From Pegea sp. RAD2-039 (lineage: Eukaryota > Chordata > Thaliacea > Salpida > Salpidae): a stretch of DNA of 64,000 nt. Location: assembly GCA_034620365.1 (NCBI GenBank), contig JAQGEQ010000064.1, positions 62,001 through 126,000 of the forward strand. Reading direction: 5' to 3'. A program made the translations under genes and the position numbers. The notes under the pieces are model-generated. The model did no database searches. It had not been told where the DNA came from and saw only the letters and a list, made by a program, of their open reading frames with translations. Shown here piece after piece: positions 1 to 14,300 of this stretch (positions within the stretch are counted from its first letter, which is position 1; every line of letters starts with the position of its first letter).

Positions 1-117
1 CAAGTTGTTAAGATTTATAATTCAAAAGTAATCGAGGCTTTTTTAAAGGGTCTTTAAACGCAAACTGAAACGAGAAGGTTATGTTTACATAAAACTTAAA
101 CTAATTTAAATGTATCA

Positions 118-440
118 ATATATCGATAATTTCAATAATAGTATTCAACCCTGCTCCAGCCGAGAACGGCCATTCTGTAAGCCAGGGCAGAAGTCGTGGA
201 TATCCAGTTGTTGCCCATGCAGCAGGATTCCACGCCAACAAGGTATGCAGCAGAGCAGAAGGATTGATGCAGCTGCACCCAGCTGGCGTCACTGAGTACA
301 GTGACAAGCTGTCTACAGGTTCCAACTCTGACTTTAAATTTGGAGTTTTATAGAAGTGTTGTCATTAACCAGACTAACAAGGACCTTCTACCCGGGTTTT
401 TATGGACTTTTTCTGGTCGCAAATATGTCCTCGTTCTAGT
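118..440 (-). mobile_element. SINE copy, body plus eroded tRNA-like end
   Basis: The segment matches, in reverse complement, the copies at 17621-17853 and 60893-61120. Shared blocks include the words for GTTGGAGCCTCGTAG, CCAGCTGGGTGCAGCTGC and GGCGTGGAATCCTGCTGCAT. Its right end (about 385-440) matches the segment just downstream of the tRNA-like head of the copy at 45960-46100, so this copy reads right to left and its 5' head is eroded. The short open frames inside it are not genes. The family is not one I recognise by name. Confidence 0.75.
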
Positions 441-829
441 AATTAAACTTGAGTTGGAATAACTTCGATGACATCAAAACTTTTCAATTTTCTTTAAAAT
501 GTTGAACCTGATAAATTTAATAATAATAAAAAATCTTTTGGTTTTAAAGAAGTGTTAGTTTTTAATGAGTCTATTTACTTATTCAGTTCTTCAAAAATGA
601 ACAAGCTTAAGAAAATAACTTTAGAATAACCTAAAGAATGAGTTTAAGATTTTTTCAAAATTTATTCTTGAATTATTCTTTCGTTTCTAATGAAGAGAAA
701 TTGTCATTTGGAATTTTGAAAAACTAAACCTTACTGAAAGAATGATTAATAGAATGATTTTTAGTTTAATTTTAAAGTGATCTGTTCAGAAATTCAGTCA
801 ATTTTGATCAATTATGTTACATAGTTCTA
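441..829. other. AT-rich spacer
   Basis: No open frame, RNA gene or repeat is recognisable here; only AT-rich sequence between a SINE and a LINE tail. Confidence 0.6.
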
Positions 830-1022
830 ATAATATTTTTGATACTACTATAATTCTATGTAATTGTTCACTGTTATACGTTTAGAGGTCTTCCGAAATG
901 CCATGTGTTACATCTTTTGCTTTCTATATTTTTAACTAAATAGATGTTATTTGTGAGAATGTGTGTTAGCGGGAGGTGCTCTTTTCAGGCACCCTCCTCC
1001 ACAATTATTGAAATAAATAAAT
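830..1022 (+). mobile_element. CR1-like LINE, 3' untranslated end
   Basis: It carries the same 3' tail as the copies at 25975, 57435 and 62055: a run around CCATGTGTTACATCTTTTGC, then GTGTTAGCGGGAGGTGCTC and GGCACCCTCC, followed by an AATAAATAAATA tail. The GGAGGTGC and GCACCCTCC words can pair as a stem-loop just before the tail. Only the 3' end is present, so this is a 5'-truncated insertion. Confidence 0.75.
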
Positions 1023-1857
1023 AATAGATAACTTTGGCCGAAAACAGCCATAATAGGTGAGTGTTGACATTAAAAACAAAGCAGAATACAAAAGAAAATG
1101 TTTTGATTTTTTTGGAGCTGCTTTTTATTATTAAACCTTCAGTTGAAGTTAGGATATTAAATTCGGAGTGATTCGTTGAGATATCTTCCCAATTACTAAT
1201 ATTAATGTTGAGTGACTTCATATCGCGCTTGCAAGTATTTTTAAAGTGAAGTTAAGGACGGCTGATGTTGCGTTTGCCTTTTGATAGCTCTCTTCACAGC
1301 AGATTCCTTGGAATTTGTCAATTATATTCATAAAAGTAAACCTAATGATTTTTTAAGTTTAAATTTATTAAATTAATATATAAATTATTTTCAAAAAATA
1401 TTAATTTTTTTTATGAATAAGTAATAATTTTTTCTATATTTATCAGCTTTAATATCTTTTAAGGTTTTTTATAATTTATATTTTAATATTTCACATGTCA
1501 GTTGTTTTGGGCGAAACGTCTCCAACTCGGTAGCTAATGTATAAATAAATAGTTACTTTCGTGTCTTAGTTATTCTGCTGTCAGTAAATTGAAAAAAAAA
1601 ATTAAATAAATGAAACTTTAATTTCAATATTTATTAATTTATGATTTAGTTTTTGTGATAAAAAAATATTTTTTGCTTCAAATATCGCTAAATTATTAAA
1701 TTAAACTTACTACAGAATTAAACTCTATTAAAAATTTAATTTATTCTAAATTTTTAAAAACCACTTTAAATAAAATTATTTATTTAGAAATTTTTTATAA
1801 CTTTTTTAATATTTGATATTTCAGTTTAGTTTCAAACTTCTTAATGAAAATCTTAGA
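1023..1857. other. Upstream region of SLC12A8-like gene
   Basis: No coding sequence is seen. A polypyrimidine-poor TTTCAG at about 1820-1824, followed by an ATG-free stretch up to 1858, could be the acceptor of an intron in the 5' untranslated region. I cannot identify a promoter with confidence. Confidence 0.4.
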
Positions 1858-4068
1858 ATGGTTCATAGAAGATCAAAAGATGGTGACTTGAGCCCAATAA
1901 TAGAAGAAACAGCAAACAAGGACCTATTTTTTGAAGATTCTGTACATGATAAATCAACAAATCGAAAACCTTGGTGGAAAACACAATTCTTTGTGGTGGA
2001 ACCAGTTTTATTTGGAACTTGGGATGGTGTATTTACTTCATGCCTCATTAATATCTTTGGAATAGTTTTATTCTTACGAACGGGTTGGATGGTGGGAAAT
2101 GTTGGGATTGGTCTTGGAGTACTGATAGTCGTTTTAACAATTACAGTTGCTTTATCTGCTGCTTTATCTGCTATTGGAATTTGTGAACGAATTAATGAGA
2201 TGAGTTCAGGTGGTATTTATGTTCTTGTCTCTAAAGTTCTCGGTGGAAAAATTGGCGGTACAGTTGGAATTATGTATGCATTTGGTCTTTGTGTTGTTTG
2301 TGCTTTGTATTGTACTGGTTTTGCTGAATCAGTCACGCAGTCTTTAAAAATAGATAATGTCTGGGCTACAAGAGGTGTTGCTTGTGGTACTTTGGCTTTG
2401 TTACTTGGTATTAATTTAGCTGGTGTGAAATGGGTTATAAGACTTCAATTACTGTTGCTTATAGTTTTATTGATATCTACAAGTGATTTTGTAATAGGTA
2501 CAATAGTTCATACTGAACCAGAAACTGGTTTTGTTGGTTATTCTCTTGAAAATATAGCTAATAATTCTTATTCATCTTATCAGGAAGGCGAAAGTTTTTT
2601 TAGTGTCTTCGGTGTTTTTTTTCCAACTGCTACAGGTATAATGGCTGGTGTTAACATGTCTGGTGACTTAAAAAAACCTTCAAAAAGTATACCTGTAGGC
2701 ACTTTAAGTGCTATTTGTTTAACATTTGTATTATACTTGACTTTTGTGATGTTATTGGGTTCAACTTGCACAAGACAAGCTCTACAAACTGATTTTATGA
2801 TTGCTGAGAAGGTATCTGCAGTTGGTTTTTTATGGTTGTTAGGGTTATATATGTCTAGTACCTCTTCCTGTAGTACAGGTTTATATGGTGCACCTAGAGT
2901 TCTACAAAGTATTGCTAATGAAAACGTAATACCTGGTCTAAATTTTTTAAGCCATGGTTTTGGTGCAAACAAAACTCCTATAGTTGCAATTTGTGTTGTT
3001 GGTTGTATCTCATTACTTTTTATTTTAGTTGGTAGTTTGAATATCATATCTCCTGTTATCACATGTAATTTTATGCTTGTATATGCTTGTGTAGATTATG
3101 CTTATTTTGCACTAGCTATGAGTTATGATATCAATTTAAATAACTCATTGAAATTTAAAGTTCCTGAAAAAAGTGATGAAAATTCAGATCTAATCTCTTC
3201 ACAAAATCAACATTTTACTTATGGAACTTCTAGTAAACAGACAGGTACTTTTAATCAGTTTAATAAGGAACTTAATTTTTTGATTAATTCGTCGAAATCT
3301 GAAGTAAATGATGATGTAAATGAAATTGGTAACAAAAAACAACCTAAAAAAAGCAGGAAGGAATATTTAGAGGATACATTTGATTTAAAAGTTAATGAAA
3401 ATGATTCAAAAATAGAAAAAGAAGAAGAAAATAAGAATGTTCCTGAAACAGTTTTGCCAATTGATTCAAATTTAACAAATGTTAATAATTCAAATTCAGT
3501 CAACATTGAAAATATTTCCATAAAAAGTTTAGAAGATGAAGAAGTTGATGGTAGATCTAAAACTTCATCAGATGAAGATGCCACAAAAAATGCAACACCA
3601 GATATACAACCATTACCAAAATCTTGGTATGCTCCGGCATGTAACAGATATCTGTCTCTGTTTGCTGCATTTGCAAGCATTCTTGTTATGTTCCTCATAA
3701 ACTGGATATATGCTTTGTTTAACATTCTGGGTTTTCTAATTATATATATGTATACTGCATTAAGAAACCCAGGCTTAAACCCAGGTGCTGCCGCTTCATT
3801 TAACTTTACAGATTGGTTTTGGATGTTAGTTAAAAGTGTGTTTAGTAGAAAACCACAAACTCCACAACATTATGTGATTCAAAAAGACATTGGAAGCCCT
3901 TATTCTGTTGTACAAACTCAACTTACCTTTGATAATGTTGATTTTGCATCAAGAAGCCGTTTTCATCAGTCTGAGGTCGGTGATTATGGTAAAGATTACG
4001 CTGCGCTTGTATCTGAACTCAGACCTCTTGTAATCCACCAAAATGAACAAAATGTTGAAGCTACATAA
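1858..4068 (+). CDS. SLC12A8: Cation-chloride cotransporter, SLC12A8 type (single exon)
   Basis: The product (736 aa) is a 12-span amino acid-polyamine-cation superfamily transporter of the plasma or internal membranes. Family members move ions or small solutes; vertebrate SLC12A8 has been linked to nicotinamide mononucleotide and polyamine transport, and I cannot tell which applies here. Seen in sequence: the family start WWKTQFFVVEPVLFGTWDGV near residue 45, then NIFGIVLFLRTGWMVGN, SGGIYVLVSKVLGGKIGG and GVFFPTATGIMAGVNMSGDL. A long hydrophilic loop rich in N, E and K (about residues 421-585) separates the last two or so helices from the rest. I chose the ATG at 1858 because the open frame further upstream begins at a TTG and crosses a possible splice acceptor. 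The length is close to the vertebrate protein. The absence of introns in a gene that is split in vertebrates suggests intron loss or a retrocopy. A likely poly(A) signal AATAAA lies near 4295. Confidence 0.93.
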   Translation: MVHRRSKDGDLSPIIEETANKDLFFEDSVHDKSTNRKPWWKTQFFVVEPVLFGTWDGVFTSCLINIFGIVLFLRTGWMVGNVGIGLGVLIVVLTITVALSAALSAIGICERINEMSSGGIYVLVSKVLGGKIGGTVGIMYAFGLCVVCALYCTGFAESVTQSLKIDNVWATRGVACGTLALLLGINLAGVKWVIRLQLLLLIVLLISTSDFVIGTIVHTEPETGFVGYSLENIANNSYSSYQEGESFFSVFGVFFPTATGIMAGVNMSGDLKKPSKSIPVGTLSAICLTFVLYLTFVMLLGSTCTRQALQTDFMIAEKVSAVGFLWLLGLYMSSTSSCSTGLYGAPRVLQSIANENVIPGLNFLSHGFGANKTPIVAICVVGCISLLFILVGSLNIISPVITCNFMLVYACVDYAYFALAMSYDINLNNSLKFKVPEKSDENSDLISSQNQHFTYGTSSKQTGTFNQFNKELNFLINSSKSEVNDDVNEIGNKKQPKKSRKEYLEDTFDLKVNENDSKIEKEEENKNVPETVLPIDSNLTNVNNSNSVNIENISIKSLEDEEVDGRSKTSSDEDATKNATPDIQPLPKSWYAPACNRYLSLFAAFASILVMFLINWIYALFNILGFLIIYMYTALRNPGLNPGAAASFNFTDWFWMLVKSVFSRKPQTPQHYVIQKDIGSPYSVVQTQLTFDNVDFASRSRFHQSEVGDYGKDYAALVSELRPLVIHQNEQNVEAT

Positions 4069-4701
4069 CTTTCAAAGTGTCTTTTTGGTGTCTCTGCCAA
4101 ATAATTTTATTATTGCTTTTAAAATGTTTTATTGAAGTGATATTCAAATGTATTTATTTTACAATTTTATTTTTATATATGTCAATGGTTACTTACTGAA
4201 CAACAATTTCTTATTTGTACTTACTGTGCTTATTGCTTCATGCATTTTATATCAACTTCTTCAATCAATTTATGCACATTTTGTGAAAATTGTCAAATAA
4301 ACTTTCACTGTACTTTAACAAGATTTCTTCATTTGTAAATCATTCAATTGAATTTAATGTAAATAAGCTTTCTTAAAACACTTTTTAGAACCATTTTTTT
4401 TCGATATTTGACAAATATTTAACTTTTTAAATTGAAATTTTCTTTCATATAAATCAAATAATTTTAAAATTTTGTTTAATTTTTAACGACTTGATCTTTA
4501 AAAGCCAAAGATTTTTTATTAATACAATTATATATTTTTTATCATGTGATACAAATTTCTACTGTTTTCAAAGCTTCAATATATTTTTGTTTTATTTATA
4601 GATATAGATACTCAATTATTAAATAATTATATTTAATTTTATATCAAATTATATAAACTTTTTCTATTTTCACAGCAATTGTTTCTAAATATATTTAAAA
4701 A

Positions 4702-6206
<1,505 letters not shown>

Positions 6207-7427
6207 AATTTTTTCATCAGATTTTTATTTGTAATTTTCAAATAATTTGTTGATGTAAATTCATTCGCCGCATCAATTCATAGCAATAAAACTCCATTTA
6301 GATTCTGTTCCTGGTGAAGATCAGATGTTAAACTCGATATCTTCGAAAGTATATGTCTTGAAAGATCCAGTCTATCTTCTAAATTCAATAAAATTAAAGT
6401 TGATGTAATTAGTTGCAGATAGCAGTTTCAACCATTGTTCCATGAGTAATTACTTGCTCCTTCTTCCTTACAAATCTTCAGAAGTTGCTCTCTAAACAAT
6501 AAAGATTAATTGAATGAAGCAGCTATCTTCTGAGGTTATTACTTGCGAGTCTTTTTTGTAAACTGAGTTGAAAGAATATTGAAATTTCTGGTTTAATCCG
6601 TCTTCACCAGCTGAAGCACATATTTTAAAAGCATATCAACCACATTTTCGTTGGTAGTCAACAACTTCTGCTTTTCTAAAACCTCCACTGAATTTATAAA
6701 ATTTGGTTTGACATCAAAATTTTCTACTTTTCAAAGTTGCACCGCCCAATAAGTTTGAATTATTGATTTATTGACGCTGTTGGTTTACTAAGTAGGTGTT
6801 GAGGTCGACATAATTTCAAATAATCTTCTTTATAAAAACTTTTATTAATTGTTTAAAAAGTCTACTTTTGAATATTCAATCTTTTAAAATAAAAATTTAT
6901 TAATTTTAGAGGTTATTTCTCCTAAAGTTTAATTTCAAGCTTTCTAAATCAAAACTACTTTACTAAGAACAACTCTCTTTTTAAAAGCTAAATAAGTTTG
7001 AGGTTAATATTTGACAGTGTGTTTGCTTTCTGTCGTTTGTTTGTTGCTTATTAACATTCAGAAAAAGTTGATTTTAGACAAAAAATTTACAACTAAAATC
7101 CAACATTTTGAATTTCAAATTACTTAAATGAGTTTCATAACGACTTTAAGATAAATCTGTTTCTTAGTAAGAAGTTTATTATTATTTATTTCTTAAAAAA
7201 TTATGTATTTGTATCTTTGGGATATTTTGTGAATGACAAAACAGATGAAAAGTTTTGAACAAAACATCTTAAGTAGTTTTATTCACTAGAAGCATCTTTT
7301 ATAATATCTAATTTTTGTCATTTTCTAATAATTAGTTCCTGAAAAGAAAAATGTTTAAAAAATCAAAATTAATTTATAAATAATGATTTATAAATAATAA
7401 TTTATCTTTGTAAAAAGTATTAATGTA
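6207..7427. other. Intergenic, no gene seen
   Basis: AT-rich sequence with no open frame of note. About 6230-6300 is the probable GLO1 3' untranslated region and poly(A) site. Confidence 0.5.
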
Positions 7428-8515
7428 GTGAACAATTACATAGAATGTTAATAATATAAAAAATAGAAAACCACAGTTTAGAAATGACAATGTTGGCAAC
7501 ATTATAACGGTTCAACTTCTGCTTGAACAACGCGAGTGACTTCGACATGGCAATGTCTGATGGCAGCTGGTTCCAAGTACTAATTGGTGGTATGAGAAAA
7601 AATTCAATCTAATTAACGTACCAGGTGATATGGGCTTATTAAGATGTAATGTGTGTCGTCTGAGCTGATATAACTTGAGGGAAGGACTAATGGAAAAGAA
7701 ATCATCAAACTGAAGGTCAATTAAATTGTGGATAATTTTGAAAATAAGAGTTAAGTCGTATTTAGTCCGTCGGATTTCCAAAGTATCTAAATTGAAGAGA
7801 CTGAGACGATGTTTATAACTATCATATTTAATAATAAGTTTCCTGCATACTAATCTCGTAAATGTGGCCTGAACAGATTCGATTTTTTTGATATCACTAA
7901 CTTGATAGGGCATCCATGCACTAACATTGTATTCAAGAACTGGACGTACGTACAATTTGAAAATTTTGATAAAAAAGTATGAATCCTTAGAATTAAAGGT
8001 CTTTATAATAAGGAAGACAAGGTTGATTGATTTTCCAAATATTTTGGAAACATAATTGCGCCATCTAAAGTCTGATGATAGAGTAATGCCAAGGTCTAGG
8101 ACCGAAGGTACTCGTTGAATAATAAATCTATTGATGAAGTATTGGTTCAAGCAATTTACAGCTGGCTTACGAGAAAAAGTTATAAGTTCAGACTTTGTGG
8201 GCTGGATTCTGAGCTGCCAATTCGTAGACCAGTTTTCTACAGTGTGTAGTGCAGTTTGAAGTTTTGAAGGATTACAAGATAATAGTTTGATATCATCTGC
8301 ATACACAAACACTCTGACATCATCTACTGCTACTAATTTTCTGATGAGGTTTTCAATGAAAATTAAAAAGAGAAGGGGACTCAGAACAGAACCCTGAGGA
8401 ACACCACTAGTGATTTGACTAGAAGTAGATAAAGATCTTTCTACACGAGTTTGTTGGGTTCTACCTGATAAGTAATCTTTAATCCACTGTAAGATAAAGC
8501 TGTTGATTTTTTGAA
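7428..8515 (-). mobile_element. CR1-like LINE, reverse transcriptase fragment (broken)
   Basis: Reading the minus strand, the frame runs from about 8515 down to 7512: WIKDYLSGRTQQTRV, SGVPQGSVLSPLLF, then FVYADDIKLL. The YADD box is the catalytic metal site of reverse transcriptases. It continues to a C-terminal region with LYQLRRHTLHLNKP. Near 7595 the frame departs from the copy at 57628-57834, indicating a one-base shift, so the end of the protein is broken. At the 5' side the element is truncated at about 8515, and it lacks the distal 3' tail seen in sister copies. It is a dead copy of a non-LTR retrotransposon of the CR1/Jockey branch; the exact clade is not determined. Confidence 0.85.
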
Positions 8516-10631
8516 TAAATAGAATAATAGTATAAAGCTTCTTTTACAGCATGTATCTCCAACTGTTTGATAAAAAACCTTTTCTTAACACCAAAGACCT
8601 TTGTAATATTTCTGCTGATTTCATTGATAAATGAGTCTCTGGTCATTTCTACCTTGTATTCAGCTACTATAACCTTGTTAAATTCACAGTACATGGTTTA
8701 AGGTACCAAAGTGTATTGAAATTCATCTAACAATTGATTTGGTTAGCTGTAAGGGTTTAGTGATAGTTTAACAAAATATAGTTCTAATAAAATAAAACTG
8801 AATTAGCTTTTAAACAAAATGATGTTTTCGGTTCTTAATGAGATTAAAGTTTTTAGAAAAGTTTTTAATTGTTTATTTGCAAACATTTTGCGACACAGAA
8901 AAGTTTACTTTAATAATTGATGAGAGTTACTAACTTTCTCTAAGTTTTCTTTTTGTTACCTCTTTTAAACTCCATAAACCTTTGTGATGTCTTTAAGCTT
9001 GAAGCTTTATTACTAACTGATCATTACTACCAACAATTAAGGTTTATTAACAAAGTATTTCTTGATTAGTTTATTAAATTTAGCAACTCAAATTTCTAAA
9101 AAGTTACATAAATTTTATTTAAGATTTTTCTAATTAGTTTAATTTCTATACAATTAAAGCTACTAAAAATTTAATATAAAAAGGTTTCTATTTGTAAAGT
9201 AAATTTGAATAAATTGTTTTGGAGAAACTGAATTTATTTTCTCGTTCTTTCAAACAAGTCATAATGAATGTAAAAAGAGAACTTTTAGCTGTAAGCACAT
9301 TTACCATGACTGTAGAAATAGATTCTGAAACTTTTGAAAGCAAAACACTCACTTACAAATGGTTCGTAAAACTTTAATGAAAATATTTATGAAACTGTTA
9401 AACACAATCTCTTTCTTTTTCATATTTGATTATCTGAAAGAATTTCTTTTTTAAGTTTTGAAGTAACTTTCATTCTAAAACTTAAATCAAACAAAAGACC
9501 AGTTTTAATAGTTTTTTTTTCAAAGTTTTTTAGCATCACAAGCTTAAATCTCCAAAAATAAGTTGTAAAGTTCTCATTGAAAAGATAAAAATTTATTCAT
9601 TTGATTATAAAAAGTTTTAAATTAGTCAATAACAACTTTCTATAATGATATAATTTCCTAAATTTTAATTAGCTTTTTATCGAGTAAAATTAATTTTTCA
9701 TTCACCACATTTTCATTTAGATCAACTATTTTATATTAAAATATATTCTACATCTTCTGAATTATCAAAATTGTTTCAAACCTTTTTATTTACTTATCAA
9801 CTAAATTGAAATTATTGTAAATATTTCTAATTTTTTAATTCAAAAATCTTTTTAATAAAATAAAAAAGTTGTAAATATTATTTGAAAAAATGTTTTTTCA
9901 CGGATGCATATATACTTGATGTGGTTTTGAAAACAATTAAACATTTTCAATGATGTCAAATTTGTTTGTAAAATATTCAAATATTCACTCAAGTTACATT
10001 CATTTATTTCTCAATTATTTTTATTATCTTTTTCAAAAATCATTTAAAGCCACATGAAGCTGTTGATATTATTTCCGTTTAAAATATCTACTTATAACGT
10101 AAAAGCTTTTCGGAAATATTTTTTATCAATTCTAGAAAAATCTAGTTTGGATGTCATAATAAAGAAATATTTTTGAATACAATTTCTACAACCATTTTTA
10201 AAATTAACTAAATACCAAAAAACTTTAAATATATTTTTGTTGTCAACCTGAAATAATTTTTAGATTAAAACTCTCTCTAAACTGAACTGATTCAACTTTA
10301 AAGAAACTTTAGAGGTTTACAAGAAACTTTTTTATTCCTTTATTGCTTGAATAACTGTTTAATATATTTTAACAGCAATCAATTGATTTAATTTTTTTTG
10401 AACAATTTCATAAATGGCTTTTAAAAGAAAAATAGAAGAAACTGAAACAGCTGTAAGATTAGAAACAACAAAATCTGAAAACCCCTGATTTATAAATTCT
10501 AGAAATTGACTGAAGTTTCATTGAAGATAATAATCAAAAGTATAACTAAATAAAGATAAGAAGTTAACAGAATCAAAACAAGAGATGTTGGTTTACTTTA
10601 GAAGGATTTGGAAAGCATGAAAACTGGACGT
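8516..10631. other. Intergenic, no supported gene
   Basis: Mostly AT-rich. An open frame to 8694 (minus) lies beyond the LINE break and has no recognisable homology. Two short ATG-started stretches followed by GTAAG (about 9264 and 10414, plus) look like first exons, but nothing downstream supports them. Confidence 0.4.
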
Positions 10632-11366
10632 TTATTCATCTTCATCATCTTCAGCATCTTCCATATCATTAGCCCATAATGTAAGATTATCTCTTAGAAG
10701 TTGAACGATTAATGTGGTATCCTTATAAGACTCTTCTGTTAGATTGTCAAGCGAACTGATGGCGTTATCAAAAGCAAATTTAGCTAACTTGCAAGCTTTT
10801 TCGGGAGATCCCCTTATCTCATAATAAAAAACGGAAAAGTTTAGCGCCAAACCTAATTTAATTGGGTTTGTATCTACTAAAGTATCCGCAAATTCATGAG
10901 CTTTTTCATAAGCTTCTTCACTTTTATCAGCAATCTCTTTTCTTGCTTCAACATCTTTAAATTCTCCACGATAACGATAATAATCTCCTTTCATCTTATA
11001 AAAGAAGACTTTAGCTTCATCATCAATCGCATGTTCAATCAAATGATCATCTAAAAGAGATATAATATCATGACAAATATCTTCAACTTCTAATTCTATT
11101 TTTGTTCGGTAATCTTGAGCAACTTTCACTAGATCTTCATTCTGTTCGTACTTTTGTTCAAAAGCAGCAAAAGCTCGACAAGCTGTTCGTCTAACACCGA
11201 TCACATTCTTATAAGCAACAGACAAAAGGTTTCTTTGTTCATCGTTCACATTTTTCTTGATGGCAACTAACTCTTTGGCAAATTCTACCATATCGTTGTA
11301 ACGTTCAGCTAGTTCACTCATTTTCATTTTAAACTCTAAACCCATAATATCTTCTTCTTCAGACAT
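10632..11366 (-). CDS. 14-3-3 protein (single exon)
   Basis: 14-3-3 proteins are dimeric cytosolic adaptors that bind phosphoserine or phosphothreonine motifs in many signalling proteins. The product is 244 aa, the normal family length. Seen: RNLLSVAYKNVIGVRR (signature 1, residues 45-60), with the phosphate-binding residues K53 and R60 and the partner pair R131-Y132 in KMKGDYYRYRGEF. The C-terminal signature YKDTTLIVQLLRDNLTLWAN comes next, and the tail is acidic. Helix 5 reads YRYRGEF where most members have YRYLAEF, a small local change. It resembles the epsilon group in KNVIG and KVFFYKMKGDY, but I do not assign an isoform. The gene has no introns. No other gene lies within 3 kb on the left or upstream side. 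Confidence 0.96.
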   Translation of the reverse strand: MSEEEDIMGLEFKMKMSELAERYNDMVEFAKELVAIKKNVNDEQRNLLSVAYKNVIGVRRTACRAFAAFEQKYEQNEDLVKVAQDYRTKIELEVEDICHDIISLLDDHLIEHAIDDEAKVFFYKMKGDYYRYRGEFKDVEARKEIADKSEEAYEKAHEFADTLVDTNPIKLGLALNFSVFYYEIRGSPEKACKLAKFAFDNAISSLDNLTEESYKDTTLIVQLLRDNLTLWANDMEDAEDDEDE

Positions 11367-14300
11367 AATTGGATCTTCTTTTTATTTAAACAAAAAAATC
11401 TGCATCAAGTTTGTTTAGTTATTATTGAAAGATTTATTTTCAAAATTCTAATTTACGATTAGACATATTTAATTGCAATAAATAAATAAATAGAGATTAC
11501 AGCCTCTTCAAACAAACCAAAATATTTATAAAATTGAAGTAATTTGTAATAAGTTTAAAGTTATGATAAAGTTATGAGCAAAAGTTTGAAGCACCATTCT
11601 CTTAAATAGCTAAACAGATAGCTTAAAACTGTTTGTTTAGTAATAAAGTGCTAAAAACTAAAATACTTTAGAACAATTGCTCCTACTAAGAACTTATAAG
11701 AAAGAAAATTCTCAGATTAAACTATTATTTCAATAATAACAAATATGGCTTATTGCTTATAAGTCACTAATTCAAAACTGTCATATAGTAAAAGTTATTT
11801 GCTTTCTACCATATTTCAATCGCTGAAAAAAATATCTTTCGAAAAATTCATTAAAAATTGAAATATCAGTGTTTTATAGAAATAAGTACAACTTTAAAAA
11901 ACATAATTTGTAACAAAAAAAAGTCACCTGATTTATATATAAATAAGCTTTTTGAATTCTAAAGAAATAATTTAAACTTTTAAAATACTTTACAAACTTT
12001 TAACTGCTTACAAAAAACACTTTTAGCTTTTAACTAAATTATTCAAGTGTAACCCTACAAGCTTTCATTAAAAAGAAAAAAATAAAACTTAACCAAGTTA
12101 TTTGAACAGAAACAACTAACATGACAAATATGACGTTCTCTAGTTCTGTATCATAATATCCGGTAAACTTGTAAAATTTATATTCAGTTTTTTCAGCTAT
12201 CTGCTTAATAACAAATTCTAAAAGCTTTTAGTTTCTGTTTAAACTAACTGAGTATACTTATAAGCTAACAGCACTTGATCATTTTAGAAAATATTCGAAA
12301 ATTTTAAACAATGAAATTATTTGCTTCAATTATTTTACTTGAAAAATTCTTTTTAAAAATATTTCTTTTAGAACTAAACTTTTAGAAATTCTGTTTTTTA
12401 TTAGATGGTAACTATTTACTTTCTATTAAAAATAAATCAATCTGAAAACCTGTTTATTTAGAACTACTAAAAAATAAATTATAATTTATATTTAATAAAA
12501 CAAACAAAACTATATATATATTGAACATCGAAGTAATTATAGCAGTAGTTAAATAACATTTATAAAATAGTTTAAACTTTTTGATTTAATTATAAGTAAA
12601 ATAGAGATCTCGTTTTTAACTAAAAGAAACAAATTAATAACTTTAGCAACAAAACATTGAATGTTAATAACAGCTTAAACTAAAACCACTACAAAATTAT
12701 AAAACTTGATAAACATGAGAAAGTTAAACTCTTTTTTACTAAATCTTTAACTGAATAAATAAATAAAACTGTTTGATAAAGTTGTTCAAGCAAACTTGTT
12801 TAAATAAAAAAGTTTGAAACTATATATACATTAAAGTAAACGAATAATGACTGGCTTCCGGCTTGAGTGCATTGGTAAGTATTATAATAAGCAACATTAA
12901 ACCGTATTAGTTGATAAAAACAAAAAACCACTAAAATTTAACTTGTTTCAAATTTGAATAATTTTCAAACAATTCTGTTTTGGATACAAATATGTCATTA
13001 CTTCATTCTACAAATACATAATTTTTACGATGAAATAATTTTTTTGTTATTTAATAACCATTATTTCAGTTTATAAAAATATTACCTTTTCACTGTCAAA
13101 ATACTTTTTATTACTTCTGTATTATTATACGAATTTTAAATCATTTTTGTCAAACTTTTCTTAAAACTAAATTTGAAAATAAACAACTGATCTGATAGAA
13201 ACTTATTTCTTATTTTCAATAAAAGTTTTTGAAAATATAAAACTTTAAAAACTTATTGAAACATTCTAATGACTGAACTAAGTAAGTATTTGAATAAGCT
13301 ATAGAAGTAACAACAATTATAATTGCTTTAATTAAGGTTTAAAAAAGATTTTTTGGTTTTTACTAAATACTTAATAACTAAATTATAATAAGTTTTGTTT
13401 TTATAAAAGATATGAAATAAAAAAAGTAAACTTTAAGGTCTGCAAAAACAACTTTTGCTTTAAGTTTGACCTTTAAACGGATAAACATTAAAATTTATTA
13501 ATTTGAAGTTAAATGATTAGAAAATACTAAAGTTTTTAAAAACATATTTACAAAACAATTAAACTTTTAAATATTTGATATTTGATTATTTGATGAATAT
13601 TACAAATTTACAAATATGTAAAAATTTTTAAGGAAATAAATTGTTCAAATAAATATCTTTAAATTTAAAGTACAGAAAAACAGTTTTTGAATAAATAAAA
13701 GATTTTCCAGTAAAAGTGAGAAACAAACTCTGATTAAAGATGAACTAATCTTCAAAACAATTTCTATTAAACATAAAAAATAAATTTGTAATTTTCCAAT
13801 TATCTTTGAAACAAATTTTAAGAATTTATTAAAAATATTTGTTTAAAAAAATTGGAAAAAGCAACATTTTTTACAAAAATACTAACAAGTAAATGAAAAT
13901 GATTTTATCACATTTTATCAGAATGCCAATCAACCTTAATTTAATGAGGTGTTATATTAAAATCTTAGAAAATTATGAGTCATTTGATGTGTTTACAATT
14001 TGAAAAGACGATTGATAAACATTCAATTTTTTTAAGTTTGTTTTTTTTGAACAAGAATTTTTTTTATGAGAAAATCACAATAAAATTATTTTTGAGTTTT
14101 ACACAACTCTAGTAACCTCAAATAAATTCCCCAAAAATCAAGATAAAGTCAGATAGTTTCAAGAAGAAAACTCTAGATTAAGTTGGAACCAATTCAGAAA
14201 ATTTATTTATCAGAGTAGAAGTTTTTAGATGAAATTTTGGATTAAATAGATTAGTATTTTATAGAAGTATTTAATTATCAAACAGTTTAAAAAATAATTG

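Noticed and set aside
110..325. Small open frames on both strands in the SINE copies (also 17638-17927 and 61046-61252)
   Set aside because: They arise from the GC-rich SINE body and change between copies.
2580..3725. Antisense open frames opposite the transporter gene (2580-3062, 3255-3725)
   Set aside because: They are shadows of the SLC12A8-like frame, with biased composition and no family resemblance.
8516..8694. Open frame upstream of the LINE polymerase, possibly RNase H-like
   Set aside because: It is in another frame than the polymerase and has only a vague likeness (KQLEIHAVKEAL); not enough for a call.
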